From Dryococelus australis (Eukaryota; Arthropoda; Insecta; Phasmatodea; Phasmatidae): 64,000 nt of DNA. The notes beneath the pieces were generated by a model that worked only from the letters and a program-made list of their open reading frames with translations, did no database searches and was not told the DNA's origin. This document shows positions 1-9,500 of the stretch, one piece after another. The position numbers were made by a program, and so were the translations under genes. The stretch spans positions 91,683,416 through 91,747,415 of the forward strand of contig CM057009.1 in assembly GCA_029891345.1 (NCBI GenBank). Direction: 5' to 3'. The stretch's first letter is position 1; every line of letters begins with the position of its first letter.

Positions 1-413
1 ACGATACTTTTGGCAAATTGAGTGAGTGAAGGGGTGGACGCTTGCTAACATGCGCTTCGACGACGTGTAGTGTAAAGTTATTCTGTTGGTAGCACTGCAC
101 TATTCATGATGGCTCTCCCCACTCTCATCTTAACTCGAGTTAGTCAGTGCAGTTTCTGCGGAACAAGGTATTCTCAAATAAAGCCTACATTAGATTGATA
201 ATCAACATTGGGTTGTGATATTATGAATAGGCTTGATTAAGAAGTCAATGGGGAGATTTTCATTTTTTTAAACATATAGCTGTGTAGCTTTTTCGTGGAA
301 AATTAATGTTTATATTGTTTATATGTTTATTATGTTTGTAAAGCCACTGTAGGCCATACAAAAACGGCCTGCAGGCCGCATACGGCCCACGGGCCACCAG
401 TTGGACAGCCCTG
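1..413. mobile_element. End of a hAT-type DNA transposon, cut by the window start
   Basis: Read on the minus strand, the terminus at 413 begins CAGGGCTGTCC and runs into alternating GGCC/CGGCC motifs (about 360-413). This is the classic end of Charlie-like hAT elements. The element lies inside the 3' LTR of Gypsy element A: LTR sequence resumes at 414 and can be followed to 706. The eight bases after the terminus (gactagat, 414-421) are the expected size of a hAT target duplication, but the other end lies outside the window. No transposase is recognisable in 1-340, which may be 3' untranslated or internal sequence. The family assignment rests on the terminus only. Confidence 0.6.
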
Positions 414-706
414 GACTAGATCCTTGGTGCAAGCGGCATAGTGGAGAGCAGTGGGATAAAGCCATCTTACTCGTGGCAGCATCCAGTGGCGCATTGCTGT
501 ACTAGCCACGGGTCTCTCGCATGATGCTGGTGGCTCATCGGGCGAAAATAAAAATTATTATTGGGACATCTGTCCCAGCCCGGTAGATACAACAATCGTG
601 TAGGAGGTGGTGGCGGTAACTCAACTCTGTAGACAAACTGCCAGGGATGCAGCAGCACTGATGAGTAGCGGTTGTTTATTAATATTGTGAAAGACATCAT
701 GTGTCA
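414..706 (-). mobile_element. 3' LTR of Gypsy element A (U3 part only)
   Basis: This stretch aligns with 6787-7070 in the same orientation over nearly 300 bases. Shared blocks include the gcgaaaataaa/ttattattgggac stretch and the gtaactcaactctgtagaca stretch. On the minus strand it starts with TGACAC at 706, directly after a polypurine tract, as a 3' LTR should. The rest of the LTR is displaced by the hAT end at 413 and lies outside the window. Both copies contain a short matching minus-strand reading frame (VYRVELPPPP... then LPGWDR). It is probably only conserved U3 sequence. Confidence 0.8.
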
Positions 707-726
707 ATTCGCCCCCTCTACCCTTG
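707..726 (-). promoter_or_regulatory. Polypurine tract of Gypsy element A
   Basis: On the minus strand this reads CAAGGGTAGAGGGGGCGAAT and directly precedes the TGACAC start of the 3' LTR. A purine run in this place primes plus-strand DNA synthesis in LTR retrotransposons. Its position confirms that element A is on the minus strand. Confidence 0.75.
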
Positions 727-2270
727 CAATGTACTCATTTGGGCATTGAGTATAGAAGAGAAAAACAAATTCCTGTGCAGGAATGTAGAACTGTCCCCAC
801 ATCAGCAATTTATTTCTCTCGCTGGGCTTCTGTAGGGGTGTCTGCTCTGTGCTGGTTGCGACCTGCTCTCACTACTTGCAGATGTGCCGGCATGCTGCCC
901 AAGACAGGTGCTGGCTGGAATGTATTCTTGCAGTAGCAGAGTTGGCTAGACGAAATCATCTCTCTCTATGTCACACACAAGGCTGTCTTCCCTCTCTCTC
1001 TTCTTCATTGCTGGTGGGCTGGAGTGGCATGCTGCAAATTGGAGTGTAATGTAAGTGTCACGTGGTGTGTCCAATGTCTGTGATAGCACGTGGCCTTCTG
1101 ATTATTGTGTGCCGACATACATCAACAGCTGTAAGGCTTGGTTACTGACAATATGATTTGTACAAATCTAGGGAAAGAGCATACACATTGGCCAGCACAC
1201 GGAATAAGTTACAACCTTTGGGAGCTGATTTTTGTATACAATTTTATATATATATATATATATAGAAAAATTAAAAGAAAATATACCCCTACTCGCGTGG
1301 TGTGTTGTCTAACTAACCTCTGTGGCCGCCTGATGCAGTAGTGTGTGTAGGCCCTGCCTTTGGCCTCCCTATCTTAAGGCACAGTAGAATTAGGTTGAAA
1401 AGAACTATGGGGTTTTGCACATCCGAGACCTTCTGTCATCTTGTCTGCGCACTAATGTGGGGAAGCAAGTGTATGGACAAACGTAACAGAATCACACTTC
1501 ACCATCTTACATCGACATAGAGAAAAAAGACACAGAGCCCTATTCACACAACAAAAGAAAGCACTCAGATTTTTACAAATTGAGATCAATAAGTTTCTTC
1601 GTACCACGTTCTTGCTGTCATGTCATTGTCCTTACATAATTATGATTTTACATCCACAGAATTACTGGTATTTTGATTAACTCAATGTTTACTTAAGCAC
1701 AATAAACAAGACCGAATTATTTCAACATCCTTAGCTTCTGACATTACATAGCGTTGATTCTAACATCAACAGTATTATCAATGGAAGTAGATATACTGAC
1801 ACTTCTAATTTACATTAACAAGAACAAAAATCAGTTATTTACAACATGCTTTGTATAATTATAGTGTTACTGAATTTGCCTCTTGTCTTTACTGTATACA
1901 CCATTTATGAGTAATCAATTGCATATTATACCTTGCATTAAAGCAACTTTCTTACTTTCACAGTTTAGGCAACCACTTAGCAAATTTCTTTCAACAAAAG
2001 AGATTATGTCACAGCAAGCATTGTTAACAACTCACTGTTGTATGTTGCATTACGGAGCAGGGCTTGCCTTGCATCTTCTTCACACGGCTCCCCCACTTTC
2101 TCAGAGCGACGTGTGGTGAGGTAGGCCAGGCAAACTTTGATGGCGGCACCCGGTACCGGCCAGGCACGACGGTGACCTAGCAGGATTGTTGAATCGTTGA
2201 GGCAGCATGCGTGGGCCTAGCTGGAACTATGGTGTAAGCTCTCCCTCACCCATGGTTCATAACTGATTGG
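727..2270 (-). other. Internal 3' part of Gypsy element A without recognisable pol
   Basis: Reverse transcriptase, RNase H and integrase would be expected here in an autonomous Gypsy element. I find no YxDD, no DNQ-type RNase H motif and no HHCC/DDE integrase motif in any frame. The stretch is AT-rich at 1140-2040, with a short TA run at 1245-1263. Either pol was deleted and replaced, or the element was always a gag-protease-only derivative. Confidence 0.5.
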
Positions 2271-3544
2271 CGGACTGTGTGAGCGGGCTGACAGGCTCTC
2301 TGTCCGACGTGGATGCCAGCAAGGTGGCCGCCAGAGGCAGTGGTTCTGGTGGTGCTACTGCCTCTTTGGCGGATGGCGTTGTGTTTTGGGGCTCAGTAGG
2401 TACCTTCCCCCCCCCCCACATTGGCTGGCTGTTGGTTCACCTCACATGTGGATGAGGTACTCCGGGTCTCCGCCTCGGCTTGAGGCGACACTGGAGCTTC
2501 TGGTACCATAAAGGGCAGGCCTTGGAGTTGACCATCTTCTTCTGCCCCTTAGGTCGGCGTTGGCTTAAGGCCCCGGGCGTCGACTGGCGACACTGGGCTG
2601 CAGATTCCGTCTGGGGCAGGCCGAGGGATTGGCTTTCTTACTCTCCCACTCTGGCTGAAGCAGTTGCACCTTCCTTTCCCGGTGCGGGAGACACATCCGT
2701 GGTCGCGGTCGTTCCCAATTCGAGGGTGGTACTTGGGGCGGACTGCGGTTCTTCCAAGTGGTGTTTTCTTATGACCCTCGCTAGCAGCGGGGGTGGTACG
2801 GAACTGTCTACCAGACTTGAAGATCCTTTTGTATGGGTGCATAAGTGCCTGATAAGCCTCCGGAAAAAATGATCTTCTCTTATTGGCTTGGGCCACAATG
2901 CTTGTTCTTTCTCCCCTTTCATTTACAGTGTCCAGTGTAGGTTGCTGTGGCCATTTTTCGTGGACTGCACCATGATAACTCCCTGGCACTTGGTGTCAAC
3001 TTTCCCCTCGGGTCCCCATCTTGGTCTTGAAGTCCGTGGAGGTTGATGGCAGAGTGCAGCTCACTGGCCTCTTAGTTGTTGGCGGCCCCTTGGGCCATGC
3101 TGATGGCAGGTAACTTGTTCCCCGACTGCCGGTGTTTACCACTGGGGGCACCAGCTTTTCTGTCGGTTTTGAGGGCGAGAGGAAAATTACAGTAAGTTCA
3201 TCCTGTACCTCTGAGGTCTCGGAGGTGTTGGCAGTTGTTTCTTTCGCTTCTGGTTCCTGGCTGTTACAGGTGTCGGCATGGAAGACTGTAGGTACTATTT
3301 TTCTCCATTTCACTCCAGGTTGACGGTTGCGAGAGCATACAACTTCATTTAATTGTAGCAGTCGGATCATCTCCTCTGGGTGGTTCATTATACAGTGGTG
3401 TTGGTGGAGCCACAGGTGGCTGAAGATGACCACTTCCTGCAGTCCGGGTGACACAATGAATTCAGCAGTGCTGGTTATATTCTGAATGGTGAAGCTGAGC
3501 ATTATTAGTCCATTCACGGCGAGTGTACTGTCTGGTTTGGCCAT
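2271..3544 (-). pseudogene. Gypsy element A, reading frame after protease, Ser/Thr/Pro-rich
   Basis: One minus-strand frame runs from about 3544 to 2549 with a single stop near 2993-2995, giving roughly 330 codons. Its first part continues the protease fold (the end reads VIFSHLWL). The rest is rich in Ser, Thr, Pro, Lys and Glu, with no pol motifs. A further weakly open stretch continues to about 2270. The antisense strand is also open for 130 codons at 2480-2872, which I take as a shadow. I do not recognise a function. It could be a linker or tail of the gag-pro polyprotein left after loss of RT. Confidence 0.5.
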
Positions 3545-3700
3545 GCAGATGGTTTTCAGCTAGGGTCGTACGGATTTCCATTCTTCTGAGGAAAGTAGGT
3601 CGCTGCATGTAACATTTCCGGTGGCCACAGAGTCCAGTAGTGATATAACACCTTGGTGGTTTATCATGATTCCGACATGGGGTGCCTCCAGATATGTCAT
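3441..3700 (-). pseudogene. Gypsy element A aspartic protease (retropepsin), disrupted
   Basis: The minus strand reads GIMINHQGVISLLDSVATG around 3615-3680. This is a retropepsin active-site context in which the Gly of the usual D-S/T-G triad is Val (D codon at 3632-3634). A stop follows near 3560. The frame then continues through a beta-rich segment (VNGLIMLSFTIQNITS) to VIFSHLWL, which matches the conserved end of Gypsy proteases. The enzyme would mature the Gag polyprotein. The altered active site and the stop argue against function. Confidence 0.6.
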
Positions 3701-3720
3701 CTCCTCCTTCATTAATTGGA

Positions 3721-4470
3721 TTAGGGGCCCTGACTTTTAGTCTTTCGGTTTCGGTGGCTTCCAGACTGGGAGGATCCCTCCTGCTGGTTTGGGGTGGGTT
3801 GCGGATCACCAGTTGTGTCTCCATTCTCAGTGCGTTCGCGTGGCCACGGCTGTGCCAGGCAATCTTGGTGAAAGTGATAGCCGGGGCACAACCAACATTC
3901 TGAGAGATTACGCACTGGTGGTGACTGCGATGATTCCTTGACCTTGTTTTCTTGGGGTTTCCCTGCTACCACGGGCTGGCTCATATTTGTGCGTTCTAGA
4001 TGGGCTTGCACCTGTAGATTTCGCTCAACCTGCCGTGCCCGGTCCACCAATTCTTCCATGTCATGTTGCTTGGATGCATCAGGAAGTTACGTAGCTGTGG
4101 TAGCAGCATACGGGCTATATAGCATATACAGGTTTCCTCTGTTTCTTTGGCAAAACATTTACACCTTCCGACAGATGAAAATTTCAGACTCTTCCCAGGG
4201 GTCTGTGTTCTGCTGTAGAACTCCGTGGTGAGGTTGGCTAAAATTATTTTCCGGAATTCTGTCCACTCGGTGATGAACTCCCTGTATTTTTCTCACCAGT
4301 CGAGTGCTCTACCCTTGAGGCATGCTTGTGTATGTTTAACCCACTGTTTTGGTGGAGTTTCCTGCTCTTTAAACTCTTCACAGTTTATAAGAAAGGTGAT
4401 CGAATCTTCATGAGGCTGACCCACGAATTCGGGGATCTGGAGCTCCCCTGTTGAACAGATCGGTTCGGTT
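3721..4470 (-). pseudogene. gag: Gypsy element A Gag: capsid region and zinc knuckle
   Basis: The capsid-like part lies at about 4450-4215 on the minus strand. It has the pattern PEFVGQPHEDSITFLINCEE followed by an ALDW motif and a Trp/Phe-rich stretch, as in retrotransposon capsids. An in-frame stop directly follows ALDW. In another frame, 4059-3721 (112 codons) carries a zinc knuckle, CWLCPGYHFHQDC, at 3897-3859. Its spacing is C-x2-C-x3-H-x4-C, one residue shorter than the usual CCHC knuckle. Element B has the same short spacing. At least one frameshift separates capsid from knuckle. Gag would package the element RNA, and the knuckle binds nucleic acid. Confidence 0.7.
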
Positions 4471-4479
4471 TTCTGTCCG

Positions 4480-4830
4480 TGCCCGGGATTGTGTGGTCAG
4501 TATTCAGCGGCCCATTGACAGACGTCGCATCTATAAACCATTCTTGGTCGGGTCACCCGTTTGTCCATCCATCCAATACAAACATGGTGGAATATCTCGG
4601 TGCATACACTGCACCTCACTGGGTATTGTCCTTGCTCTTGGCAGGACACCCACCTACGATACACCGTCTGGCGTATCCGGCAATCTTCACACTGGTACTC
4701 AAGGCTGTCGGTGTGGCGGACTATGTCATCCCAGCCTAAACCGGCATAGTGGAATTGGTGCTGGCAATGTGCGCACTCAATTCGGTGAACCTCTTCTCCA
4801 GGGCATTCTGCCCTGGCACAGTGGTTACTA
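4480..4830 (-). pseudogene. Gypsy element A Gag N-terminal part: two PHD-like zinc fingers in tandem
   Basis: One open minus-strand frame carries two Cys/His clusters. The first has C-x4-C-x9-C-x2-C-x4-H, then CEDC; the Cys normally two residues after the His is absent (HYAG). The second reads RCSVCTEIFHHVCIGW and ends in YRCDVC, giving C-x2-C-x4-H-x2-C-x16-C-x2-C, a PHD-type arrangement with one cysteine of the first pair missing. Only one stop separates this frame from the capsid region downstream, so the fingers probably belong to Gag. PHD fingers usually bind histone tails, so a role in chromatin targeting is possible but is my inference. Elements B and C carry counterparts. Confidence 0.65.
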
Positions 4831-5028
4831 GGCGTCGAGTCTATTGTTTCTTCAGAGTCCTCACTATCTCATTGGTGTCTGACATCTTTGGGGTTTCTTG
4901 AGCACCATGGGGTGTTTTTCAACTCCCTGAAGTTTGGTCTGGGTTTAAATTCGAGCCCCGACTAGTTCTCTCACCTCGGTCTTGTGCTGGCCGGGTTCAT
5001 CTTAAATTGTTTCCAAATTATGATGAGT

Positions 5029-5046
5029 GCCCCATGTTGGGCGCCA
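5029..5046 (-). promoter_or_regulatory. Primer-binding site, tRNA-Lys type (element A)
   Basis: The minus strand reads TGGCGCCCAACATGGGGC. This differs at one of 18 positions from the complement of the 3' end of animal tRNA-Lys(CTT) as I know it. It lies 15 bases inside the inferred 5' LTR end at 5062, where minus-strand cDNA synthesis would start. Confidence 0.8.
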
Positions 5047-5061
5047 AAAAGTACACTCCTT

Positions 5062-7070
5062 TGATGCGTGACAGTCCTGGATGGTTAACTGTCCCTGTCT
5101 CGAATTACTTACTCGATGCTAGGCAAGTCGCGTCTCAGGGTAGTTACTCGTCTCGGGGCACTGGTGCCCGACCGGAGTATAGCACTGGCCTGGTAGGTTG
5201 TCAACTGGGCACAAAGTCTGGCTCTGCGAGTTTCACCCTACAGGGAGCGGGTTTAAGTGGTGGTGCAGTGGGTAGGCATATCTGCTTGGTGGGTGGCTGT
5301 TCTGCTCCTGTTCCCACTACCTGGGTGGCACTCGACTGAGGGGTGGAGTTTACATGTGGGGTGCTAGGCTTTGGCTCTTGTGTGCTGGTGGACCTTTCGC
5401 CAAAGAGTACCTCCTGCACTATGGGGTGGTACCCTTCTGCAACTCTGCTAGATGGCTTGAACATATCAACTGGCATGACAGTAGGTACACGTACGGTGAG
5501 TTGTCTCAGCAGTGCAGCCTGTTCATGCGGACTCAGCAGTCCAAACCTGCTAGGAAGGATACATAGCCCCTGTAGATTCTTTGACATAGCGCTCACATTC
5601 TTGACATGTCTCTCAGCCCCACTCCTATGGGTGTAAGGCATTAGCACTTTCCCGAAGTCTGGGCTGCAGGAGGTAGGCAGTTGACGTATGCATGTCCAAG
5701 TGTGGGTACCAATTGCTGCTGCCAACACCGCACCTCACTCTTGACTCCTACACTGGGGGTGGAGAAGACTAGTTGCAAAGCTTTGGTTGCAGGAACCGCA
5801 CTGTGTTGTCTCAATGGGGTTGGTTCCTGTGCACCAGAGCGCAACCCTCCCTGCACCACAAAGTGAGCGGTAAGAGTAGTTCACCCTAGCTGGCAAGCCG
5901 ATCCCACCATGAGCGTACCTAGTTTCGTGACACTACCGTTCCTCCCACCTGGGTGCAAGGAACAGATGGCCTTCCAATACTGGTGAGGTGAGTGTCCAGT
6001 GGTCTCTGGTTTCCCCAGACTTAATGAAGTTCCCATTCTGGGTACCACAAAGTGAGCGGTGAGGTGGGGGGCGACGTCAAGCTGACAAACCAACTTCTAT
6101 TGGATGGTATCCTAATGTCATGGCTCTACCGTTCACTGCACGGGGCAGAGAATCTGCTTTCTTCCAAGGATGTTCTGGTGTATTGTGTGTGTATATTTGG
6201 TATGTGCAAACTCAATCTCCTGCTGACTCCGTAGGCTCCAATGACACAAGGAAGGAACTCTGAGTGAAAGTCAAGAGATCTGGTAAGATCAGTGTTTATT
6301 GACCATAAGGAAATAAACACAGATGGTGGAAGCACTATCTCGTAAATCCGCACGTGCTAGGCAGAAGGTGAACACCCTACCGTAAACAGGGGAAGGCACC
6401 TTTTGCAAAGCTATAGGATGAGGCAGTAGTTAGTGCTTGTTGCGTACGATAATTCTCGGGGCGAGCTCTACTCTCTGTGTGTCCATAAGGGACCAAATGT
6501 GTCTCAGTGTGAAGCTGGTGATGCCGTTTGTACTTTCTTCGGTAGTGTAGGATAGTATCTTCGGCCCTACGAGGGAAGCGGTGATGTCTTGGAGAGGTGT
6601 GAGCCTCGACACCAATAGCTGGAGCGGTGAGAGCTCAGGAGAGGAATCAGAAGACTCGATCGAGAACTGAAGCAGAAGTGACATTCCGGAGGCCAGGACG
6701 CATCTCATTTTATACTCATCAGCTATCCCTTCTTTCATTGGCATAGGGCATCTGGAGAGGGGTTAGCAGGTGCAAGTCCAGCACCTAGATCCTTGGAATG
6801 ACTGCATTGTGGAGAGCTGTGGGATCTAGGCATCTTATCTGTGGCTGCATCCCGCGGCCCACTGCTGTACTCGCTATGGGCATCTTGCATGGTTCTGGTG
6901 GTTCATCAGGCGAAAATAAATATTATTATTGGGATGTCTGTCCCAACCTGGTAGATAAAACAATCTTGTAGGCGGCGGCGGTAACTCAACTCTGTAGACA
7001 ACGGCCAGGGATGCAGTTGTACTGGTGAGTATCAGTCGTTTATTAATATTGTGAAAGACGTAATGTGTCA
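5062..7070 (-). mobile_element. 5' LTR of Gypsy element A, about 2.0 kb
   Basis: The start (minus TGACAC at 7070) is fixed by the aligned 3' LTR. The end is set at the TG (minus CA) at 5062 before the primer site. A CCAAT box (minus, 6741-6737) and a TATA-like AGTATAAAA (6716-6707) lie in promoter order, and AATAAA (6300-6295) follows about 400 bases downstream. This suggests U3 from 7070 to about 6680, R to about 6280, and an unusually long U5 of about 1.2 kb. An 18-base repeat (accacaaagtgagcggt) occurs at 5856 and 6043. Elements B and the LTR at 17983-20217 share blocks with it. Confidence 0.75.
5201..5728 (-). CDS. Open frame inside the U5 of LTR A, possible LTR-encoded protein
   Basis: A 175-codon minus-strand frame lies wholly within the LTR, between the polyadenylation signal and the primer site. 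It contains a predicted helix (SPHEQAALLRQLTV), a short PVDMFKPSS motif and a Thr/Pro/Ser-rich C-terminus. Broken counterparts seem to exist at matching places in LTR B (35790-35930) and the LTR at 18252-18523: all have a Gln/Leu-rich helix, then a proline-rich segment, then a hydrophobic-Phe-x-Pro-like motif. I do not recognise the family. It could be an extra gene read from the 5' end of the element transcript, or chance open sequence. Confidence 0.35.
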   Translation of the reverse strand: MLAAAIGTHTWTCIRQLPTSCSPDFGKVLMPYTHRSGAERHVKNVSAMSKNLQGLCILPSRFGLLSPHEQAALLRQLTVRVPTVMPVDMFKPSSRVAEGYHPIVQEVLFGERSTSTQEPKPSTPHVNSTPQSSATQVVGTGAEQPPTKQICLPTAPPLKPAPCRVKLAEPDFVPS

Positions 7071-7108
7071 AGGTCTTAAAATATTTTCCACACGCTGAAA
7101 ATTTAGGG

Positions 7109-7184
7109 TGACCCCATTGGGAATTGAACCTACATCACTTTGGTGGAAGGAGAGCGCTGTGCAGCTACACCAAATCACCACCTT
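7109..7184 (-). repeat. tRNA-derived SINE head
   Basis: On the minus strand an A-box-like sequence (TGGTGTAGCTGCACAGCGCT, 7172-7153) is followed about 30 bases later by a B box, GGTTCAATTCCC (7130-7119). These are the two internal RNA polymerase III promoter elements in the right order and spacing. The tRNA-like cloverleaf is degenerate, so this is a SINE head and not a tRNA gene. The tail side runs into the 5' LTR of element A at 7070, suggesting that the LTR element inserted into or beside the SINE. Confidence 0.55.
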
Positions 7185-8107
7185 TCTTTTCTCTCGTGAA
7201 ATAGGTAATACAGAGAATATTTATTTTAGTAAAGCGAACAGATGGGTGAGTTTTTCTTCACAATGTATCACTTATATTAATGTCGGGTGGCAGATATTCC
7301 TTTTGTCTTTTCAATGTATATTTGACAAGTAAAGAGAAAAACATGAAATTTTCTCATCATAGTAAGAAATTTTTTCTCTTGGTTCATCAACTAATGTCGA
7401 GAGCAGTTTGTTTTATTTTTGCTGTGACTATACAATGAGTCTACATCTGTATATGGTTGACAGTTTTGTACAAAAACTTTGTGGAACAATATTGAATGGC
7501 CTGGGCAAAATGGGTAGGGATAGATTTTCATCAGGGCAAAGTGAATAGATATTAACTTTGCCTTTATCATTTTTCTCAGTTTGTAGCCATTATATCAACA
7601 TGCAAGTAAAATAACACAGTGAAAGAAAGCACTATCATCAGTATATTACACCATAATGTACAAGCAATAATAGTGCCATTATATTGTGGAGTAGTCCATT
7701 GTTCATTTCAATCTCTGTGAGTAATGTTGAAGTACTCACCTTTCAGAAATTTTAATGAATCTTGTATAGTACAGTATCCACTGTTTAAGACACTGCAATA
7801 TTAGAACTGTGTTGCATTTAAAGCCCAACTCTTGAGTCAGTATGCCAGAGTCAACTGTTTTTGTTTGCAGCAGCTGCCATTATTCTCTTTGCCTGGACTT
7901 CCCCTACCTTACAATCTCAAGAAGTATCCAAAGAAATTTGTTATAATTAGAATGTATTGTCTCTTCCTGTTCACAATTATAATATATTTAGTTGATTTCA
8001 AAAGTACTGTTATGTAATTGAATCAGTCATGTTAGAGAGGGTACATGTTCATTTTTGTATCAGCAAGAGCCTGATATAGTCAAATCATTATGTGGTTTTA
8101 ATTTTAC
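7185..8107. other. AT-rich intergenic sequence
   Basis: I see no coding signature, inverted ends or repeated units here. Short open frames have no recognisable motifs. Confidence 0.5.
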
Positions 8108-8545
8108 CCAGCAGCTCCATTGGAGAAAAGTCACAGTTCTTTCACAATATATGGCACATATTCAGTTAAATAGTTGAGTAAAAATGTTCACACTTCATTG
8201 GCACCTTTATGTGCAATATCTTCATGGTACATATAAAGTGTTGACGTATTTTTGTCATATTATGGACTTCAAAAATGTAAACCCACAAATTCCTCATGTA
8301 AAAAATATTTTGGGTTGATATTTTAGGCAGTGAAGATTCTGACTATAATCAAAACTAAGGCCCAACAATTCTGGATGTGTCTGACATTCTTCTCCAATTT
8401 CCTTCATTTTATTGAAGTACATTTTTCTTCTATGTTTGTGTATCTGGAGTTCAGTTTCAGCTACTCTTTCAGCCACTACATTAAGAGACGGACTCTTAGT
8501 CTGACCGTCAATTCCTCGCACTTAATACAAGTGTCAATTTGAGGA
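8108..8545 (-). pseudogene. DDE-type transposase relic of an arthropod family
   Basis: The minus strand reads in order: a PPQIDTC-C-type cysteine pair; a basic helix (HRRKMYFNKMKEIGEE); FDYSQNL, matching the segment that holds the first catalytic Asp in this family; then, after a frame change, YMYHEDIAHKGANEV and LLNYLTEYVP; and finally LFSNGAAG, where a SDG/SDS motif with the second Asp is usual. Several stops interrupt it. I know this arrangement from uncharacterised transposase-like proteins repeated in arthropod genomes but cannot name the superfamily. It is a different family from the transposase at 27627-30370. Confidence 0.5.
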
Positions 8546-9070
8546 GGGGCAAATGACAGGTAAAAACTAATGTTAAAATAGTTCACATAATACTTATAAA
8601 TTATTGTATTGGACAGTTGGGTTATTTCACTCTATACATACACATTTGCTGGCAGTTTAACTCTAATAGAAAGAATCTATATTGGCGTAGCAAATAATGC
8701 ATTACGGAAACGAATAATGATATTTGTTCATTCAATAGCAGCATATATTCATTAGGAAGAGCTCTGTTTGTGTTACCCATACCTCACGTATCTTTTGGAG
8801 TTTTTTCTTGCAGAATACAATTATGAAGGCATCGACATCTCTTCGCACTTGCATCCCCAAAGAAACATACAATAGCTTTATTGCAAACCTCTTTTCTCTG
8901 GCAGTTTACCAAAATGAAGTATTTGTAAACAAACTAGGTTTATTTACAGATTATTCTTTGCGTGGTCACCTTTGTTTTATCCCATAAAGGTCAATAAGGC
9001 TGGATAGGAAAATATCTTGTTCATTTTTCGTACTCTTATATGATTGAAATTGTACTCAAACCATACTTGT
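8546..9070. other. Unassigned AT-rich sequence
   Basis: It follows the transposase relic on its N-terminal side and may include decayed parts of the same element, but I could not recognise any. Confidence 0.4.
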
Positions 9071-9500
9071 TAGGTTGGAGATCTCATGATGTTAGAGCAT
9101 GTGGGGTGAATAAATATAAGGAGCTATAGGTTAATATATGGTTATATAATTAAACATCTATTGATTACATAAAATACTACGAGGTCAGGAGAGTATTGTT
9201 AACTACATCCACTAACTTACTGAGAGCCATGTTAGTATATTGTTACTGTCCATCTTGAGAAGTATCTGAAGGCTGAAGAAGTATGAAGAGTTATAGCTGT
9301 CAACACAAAAGGCTTCTTGTGATGTCCATCTCATCTGGCATCCCATGGAGAAAGACCCCTACCACCGCTCTGAATTGCCCTCATATCAGTGTGGCATAGC
9401 GCTACATTGCCTGATTCCATGACTGATGGAGGGGATTCCTGCTTACCGGAGTTTGGGCAATGCAAGTCCTGATTGCGGTAACTGGCTTTCTTGATTACCA
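9071..9500 (+). repeat. Dispersed repeat, uninterrupted copy
   Basis: This copy aligns in the same orientation with 16181-16261 plus 17472-17843. Shared blocks include aaacatct.gattacataaaatacta, ttactgagag.ca.gttagtatattg, and the cttaccgg.gttt.gggcaatg stretch. The second copy is split by a Tc1-like element at a TA. Here the same place reads ggttaatatatgg (9129-9141), the empty-site state. No coding motif is visible. The family is unknown. Confidence 0.7.

Noticed and set aside
2480..2872. 130-codon plus-strand open frame
   Set aside because: It is antisense to the Gypsy A frame after the protease and shows no domain; the minus strand carries the recognisable element.
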